From CAYPEZ01 sp964622275 (lineage in GTDB: Bacteria; Patescibacteriota; Minisyncoccia; Phycocordibacterales; UBA6899): 8,029 bases of DNA. The notes beneath the pieces are model-generated. The model was not told the DNA's origin. It worked only from the letters and a program-made list of their open reading frames with translations, and made no database searches. The stretch spans positions 1-8,029 of the forward strand of contig CAZUMX010000045.1 of the NCBI GenBank assembly GCA_964622275.1. Reading direction: 5' to 3'. Below are positions 5,646 through 8,029 of the stretch, piece by piece. Each line of letters starts with the position of its first letter. Within the stretch, counting starts at the first letter, position 1. The position numbers were made by a program, and so were the translations under genes.

Positions 5646-7109
5646 TCAAAATGTGGAAAGACCAGTGGTCTCCATGACCCACGCAAGTACAGACTTCCAA
5701 GAAGCTCTATCTCGATAGACTTCTACTGAGACAGAAGTCTCTCCTTTTGTGTTATTCCAAAGGCGATCAAAATATGCTGAGGCATCAGCAATGGGCTTCA
5801 TGGGGACAGCAGAATCGATCTTCACAGCAGATTCGAGGTTATACCCATTAAGATTTCTCCTCGTATAGTTTGCACTACCAACAATAAGTGTGAGGCCACC
5901 TTCTTTTGCGGCAATAAGGAGTTTCCCATGACATTGTTCGCCATGAGTATTACACCATTTGATTGAGAGATTTGATGTATTTTTAGAAAGAAGACGTTCA
6001 ACGGTCTGGCGGTTAGGAATTCCATACTTATTCTTTCCAAATGCCGTCGCATTAGGATCTAGTAGGATTCGCACTTGTACCCCTCGCGCCACGGCACGTT
6101 CAATCGCCTGAATAACGGTCTTATCTGAAAGATAAAACATCGCTATATCTAAACGATCAGTATGCTCACGAAGGTTATTGATGGTTTCGATCACTGCTTT
6201 CTCAATATGTTTCTGGGTCACATATGTCGCCGTTCCGGAAACAGGCGTGACAGTATCCGGAGTAGAAGATGGTGAAGAAAATGGAGGGAGGCCAGCAAAA
6301 TGAAAGAGAGCTCTTTCAGAAGAAAGAACAGCTTCACCAAATTCGGTGCTGCGAATTTCTAATGCGGTATTCCAATTATAACTTGAAGCGGTGTGTGGAT
6401 TGAGTGAACCAATGATCGTCGTATAACTTTTTTTTCCTTTTGAAAGTGTATCAACAACAAGAATTTTTCGATGATTTGCTTTAAAGTTCAGTAAGCTTGC
6501 ATATGTGCGTAATGTGACTTTTTCACCTTCAGTATCAAGTGGATTCGGTAACCACCCATACTGCGTACTATTCCCAAACCACTGAAAGAGCATGCGGTAG
6601 ATTGTGCTCCACAATAGATTAGAATCGCGAAGCTTCTCAAGAGGAGTTTCGTAGACAAGAACTCCGCCCTGTTCCATCTCATCAAGATCAATATTCTTCA
6701 CTCCGCCGTACCCTTGGTTGATGGGGTCTGTAAGAAAAATGACCTGTGTCGAAGATGACAGTGATTTCTTCCCAACAAGAGCACTCCGAAGGACATTTGT
6801 TTGATCACGAAATACTGTTGAATCCTTTCCGTGGAACTCATTGAACAAGAACATATCTGCGTAGATAAACGAATGTGCTCCCTTTAATACTTCGAGAATA
6901 CGCGGGAAAATATTTTCTTCGACTCGCACAGCACCACTTTCTCCTTGATACGTCGTATCAGCAAGAAAACTCACCATCTGTGCGTTTATAGGAATAGCGA
7001 CTGGGGATTCATCAAGTTCGAGGGGAGCAGGACGAACTAACAAAAAAGAAAATACGCCAACATAAATGACGAGAAACGCCCGAAACACTTTTCCCAAAAA
7101 GTACGCCAT
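5646..7109 (-). CDS. Membrane-anchored phospholipase D superfamily protein with two HKD-type domains
   Basis: This 487-residue protein has an N-terminal hydrophobic helix at about residues 8-25, preceded by KVFR and followed by RPAP. It is therefore a signal anchor with the catalytic part outside, or an uncleaved signal peptide. Two PLD repeats follow. HKD1 is complete: H213, K215 and D220 (HRKILVVD), then GSLNPH at 234-239. HKD2 has H394 and K396 (HGKLLIAAK) and GSANYT at 411-416, but position 401, where Asp is expected, is Ala. The two-repeat layout is that of cardiolipin synthase and related phosphatidyl transferases; other PLD members are nucleases or toxins. The anchor and about 500-residue length favour a lipid or envelope substrate, but the substrate cannot be read from sequence. 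A Ser/Thr/Pro linker (277-295) joins the repeats. ATG 7109 is preceded by an SD-like AGGGTAGGA; galU ends 37 nt upstream. Confidence 0.85.
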   Translation of the reverse strand: MAYFLGKVFRAFLVIYVGVFSFLLVRPAPLELDESPVAIPINAQMVSFLADTTYQGESGAVRVEENIFPRILEVLKGAHSFIYADMFLFNEFHGKDSTVFRDQTNVLRSALVGKKSLSSSTQVIFLTDPINQGYGGVKNIDLDEMEQGGVLVYETPLEKLRDSNLLWSTIYRMLFQWFGNSTQYGWLPNPLDTEGEKVTLRTYASLLNFKANHRKILVVDTLSKGKKSYTTIIGSLNPHTASSYNWNTALEIRSTEFGEAVLSSERALFHFAGLPPFSSPSSTPDTVTPVSGTATYVTQKHIEKAVIETINNLREHTDRLDIAMFYLSDKTVIQAIERAVARGVQVRILLDPNATAFGKNKYGIPNRQTVERLLSKNTSNLSIKWCNTHGEQCHGKLLIAAKEGGLTLIVGSANYTRRNLNGYNLESAVKIDSAVPMKPIADASAYFDRLWNNTKGETSVSVEVYRDRASWKSVLAWVMETTGLSTF

Positions 7110-7132
7110 AGTGTCCTACCCTATTAAGTATA
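7110..7132 (-). promoter_or_regulatory. Possible -10 box and SD-like leader of the phospholipase D-like gene
   Basis: In the 37-nt gap behind galU the minus strand has TATACT (7127-7132). Then comes TAATAGGGTAGGACACT before the ATG at 7109, with AGGA ending 4 nt from the start codon. No convincing -35 is found at 16-18 nt (the 17-nt position reads TCGCTC). The gene may have its own promoter with a short leader or may simply be read through from galU. Confidence 0.35.
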
Positions 7133-7146
7133 CAGAGGAGAGCACG

Positions 7147-8022
7147 CTAGAGCGAGAGTCCTTTGAGATAAGCTGAAAATGCTGGCCCAATATCCTCACG
7201 CTCAAGGGCATATGAGATCATTGCACGCAAATAATTGAGCGGGTCTCCTGTCGTGAGCCATTGCCCGTCTTCAACAGGAACGACACGAAACTGATTCCCT
7301 TTTCCGACATAACTCTTAATCGCATCGGTAATCCATAACTCATTGCTCTTTCCAAGGGGGGTCGAGCGAAGCTCTGAAACAATTTCTGGAGTGAGAATCA
7401 TTCGACCAAATTGTGCAAGACGAGAAGGTGTTTCGGCACGCTTAGGCTTTTCAACAACATCGAGCATATCTTGGGTTCCCGGAATTAATTTTACGATACC
7501 GTATTTTTCTACTTGGTCGAGTGGGACTTCTTGGACTCCAATCACTGGAGCCCCATGCTCTTCGTAATCACGGATAAGACGTTTTGTGAATGGAACTTTT
7601 GTTTGCACAAGATCATCTCCCCATGCAAAGACGAACGGCTCATCTTGAACAATACTTGCTGCTGACAACACAGGGGTCCCATTTCCATATGGACCTTTTT
7701 GTCTTACATAAATAAAGTTTGCCATCATTGAGAGCTCTCGGATTTGTTCTGCAACGTGTTTCTTCCCTGACTTCGTCAGTGATTCTTCAAGCTCGAGAGA
7801 GCGATCAAAGTGGTCTTCAAGAGCTTTCTTGTCCCATTTGGTTACAAGAATGATATCTGTGATACCTGAAAGAACCATTTCCTCGACAACGTATTGAATA
7901 ATTGGCTTATCGACGATAGGAAGCATTTCTTTGGGTAACGCTTTTGTTGCGGGAAGAAAACGCGTACCGCTTCCGGCAACAGCAATAACTGCTTTCCGGA
8001 TTTTCCTAGTCTTGAAGCTCAT
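7147..8022 (-). CDS. galU: UTP-glucose-1-phosphate uridylyltransferase, GalU type
   Basis: This enzyme makes UDP-glucose from UTP and glucose-1-phosphate, the entry to surface glycan and glycosyl-lipid synthesis. The 291-residue chain is a normal bacterial GalU length. The nucleotide-binding signature is complete at 14-40: AVAGSGTRFLPATKALPKEM followed by LPIVDKP. Later blocks are WGDDL (134-138), VEKP (190-193), GRMILTPEI (206-214), NELWITDAI (227-235) and TTGDPLNYLRA (257-267), each at the place of a GalU block. The loop at 108-119 reads QKGPYGNGTPVL where classical GalU has a GLGHAV-type sequence, and WGDDL replaces the common LPDD-type stretch, so this is a divergent member. A dTDP-glucose (RmlA) or other nucleotidyltransferase is less likely because of the ALPKEMLPIVDKP block. 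The start is ATG 8022-8020; only 7 nt of upstream sequence are visible, so its promoter is outside the window. Confidence 0.93.
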   Translation of the reverse strand: MSFKTRKIRKAVIAVAGSGTRFLPATKALPKEMLPIVDKPIIQYVVEEMVLSGITDIILVTKWDKKALEDHFDRSLELEESLTKSGKKHVAEQIRELSMMANFIYVRQKGPYGNGTPVLSAASIVQDEPFVFAWGDDLVQTKVPFTKRLIRDYEEHGAPVIGVQEVPLDQVEKYGIVKLIPGTQDMLDVVEKPKRAETPSRLAQFGRMILTPEIVSELRSTPLGKSNELWITDAIKSYVGKGNQFRVVPVEDGQWLTTGDPLNYLRAMISYALEREDIGPAFSAYLKGLSL

Positions 8023-8029
8023 GGTGACG

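Noticed and set aside
5600..5686. Longer pyrH beginning at 5686
   Set aside because: The extra 29 residues overlap the end of the phospholipase D-like gene and look unlike the family, whose chain starts just before the KLSGEAL motif.
1..8029. tRNA, rRNA, CRISPR array, insertion sequence or transposase
   Set aside because: No direct-repeat array, no tRNA-like cloverleaf in the short gaps, and no transposase or integrase motif was seen; the window is almost fully occupied by coding sequence.
1..8029. Recoded UGA (Gly), as in some CPR lineages
   Set aside because: TGA closes several genes at the expected family ends and is never needed inside a conserved frame.

Overview
The window reads as a compact bacterial chromosome segment, most likely from a Patescibacteria (CPR) member of the Parcubacteria type. 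This is inferred from gene content and architecture, not from a marker phylogeny. The pointers are a drastically shortened alanyl-tRNA synthetase, a PilM-like ATPase followed by an anchored proline-rich protein, and small orphan membrane proteins. Intergenic gaps are tiny, and several starts have no Shine-Dalgarno but a -10 box directly in front of the start codon. TGA is used as a normal stop (for example at the ends of the pilM-like, phospholipase D-like and 126-residue genes), so the UGA-glycine code of Gracilibacteria/Absconditabacteria does not apply.

Every credible gene is on the minus strand, so transcription runs from the right edge to the left. In that order they are: a UTP-glucose-1-phosphate uridylyltransferase (GalU type); a membrane-anchored two-domain phospholipase D superfamily protein; UMP kinase (pyrH); a DUF1761-like four-helix membrane protein 6 nt behind pyrH; an unrecognised 126-residue anchored protein with its own strong ribosome binding site; a terminator-like hairpin; a minimal alaS; tsaC (threonylcarbamoyl-AMP synthase) 2 nt behind alaS; a PilM/FtsA-fold protein; and the N-terminal 137 residues of an anchored protein that overlaps it by ATGA and leaves the window at the left edge.

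The genes fall into short transcription units, not one pathway. galU supplies UDP-glucose for surface glycans and pyrH supplies UDP (hence UTP) for nucleic acids and sugar nucleotides. alaS plus tsaC form a tRNA charging and modification pair. The PilM-like protein and its overlapping neighbour look like two parts of one envelope-associated assembly. Putative promoters for pyrH, alaS and the pilM-like gene place the predicted transcription start at or within a base or two of the start codon, which suggests leaderless mRNAs. The phospholipase D-like gene and the 126-residue gene instead have Shine-Dalgarno-like sequences.

No RNA gene, CRISPR array, insertion sequence or clear defence island was found. 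The items most worth following are the minimal alaS, the repeated leaderless-promoter layout, the terminator/promoter overlap at the alaS start, the palindrome in front of the 126-residue orphan gene, and the PilM-like/anchored-protein pair.
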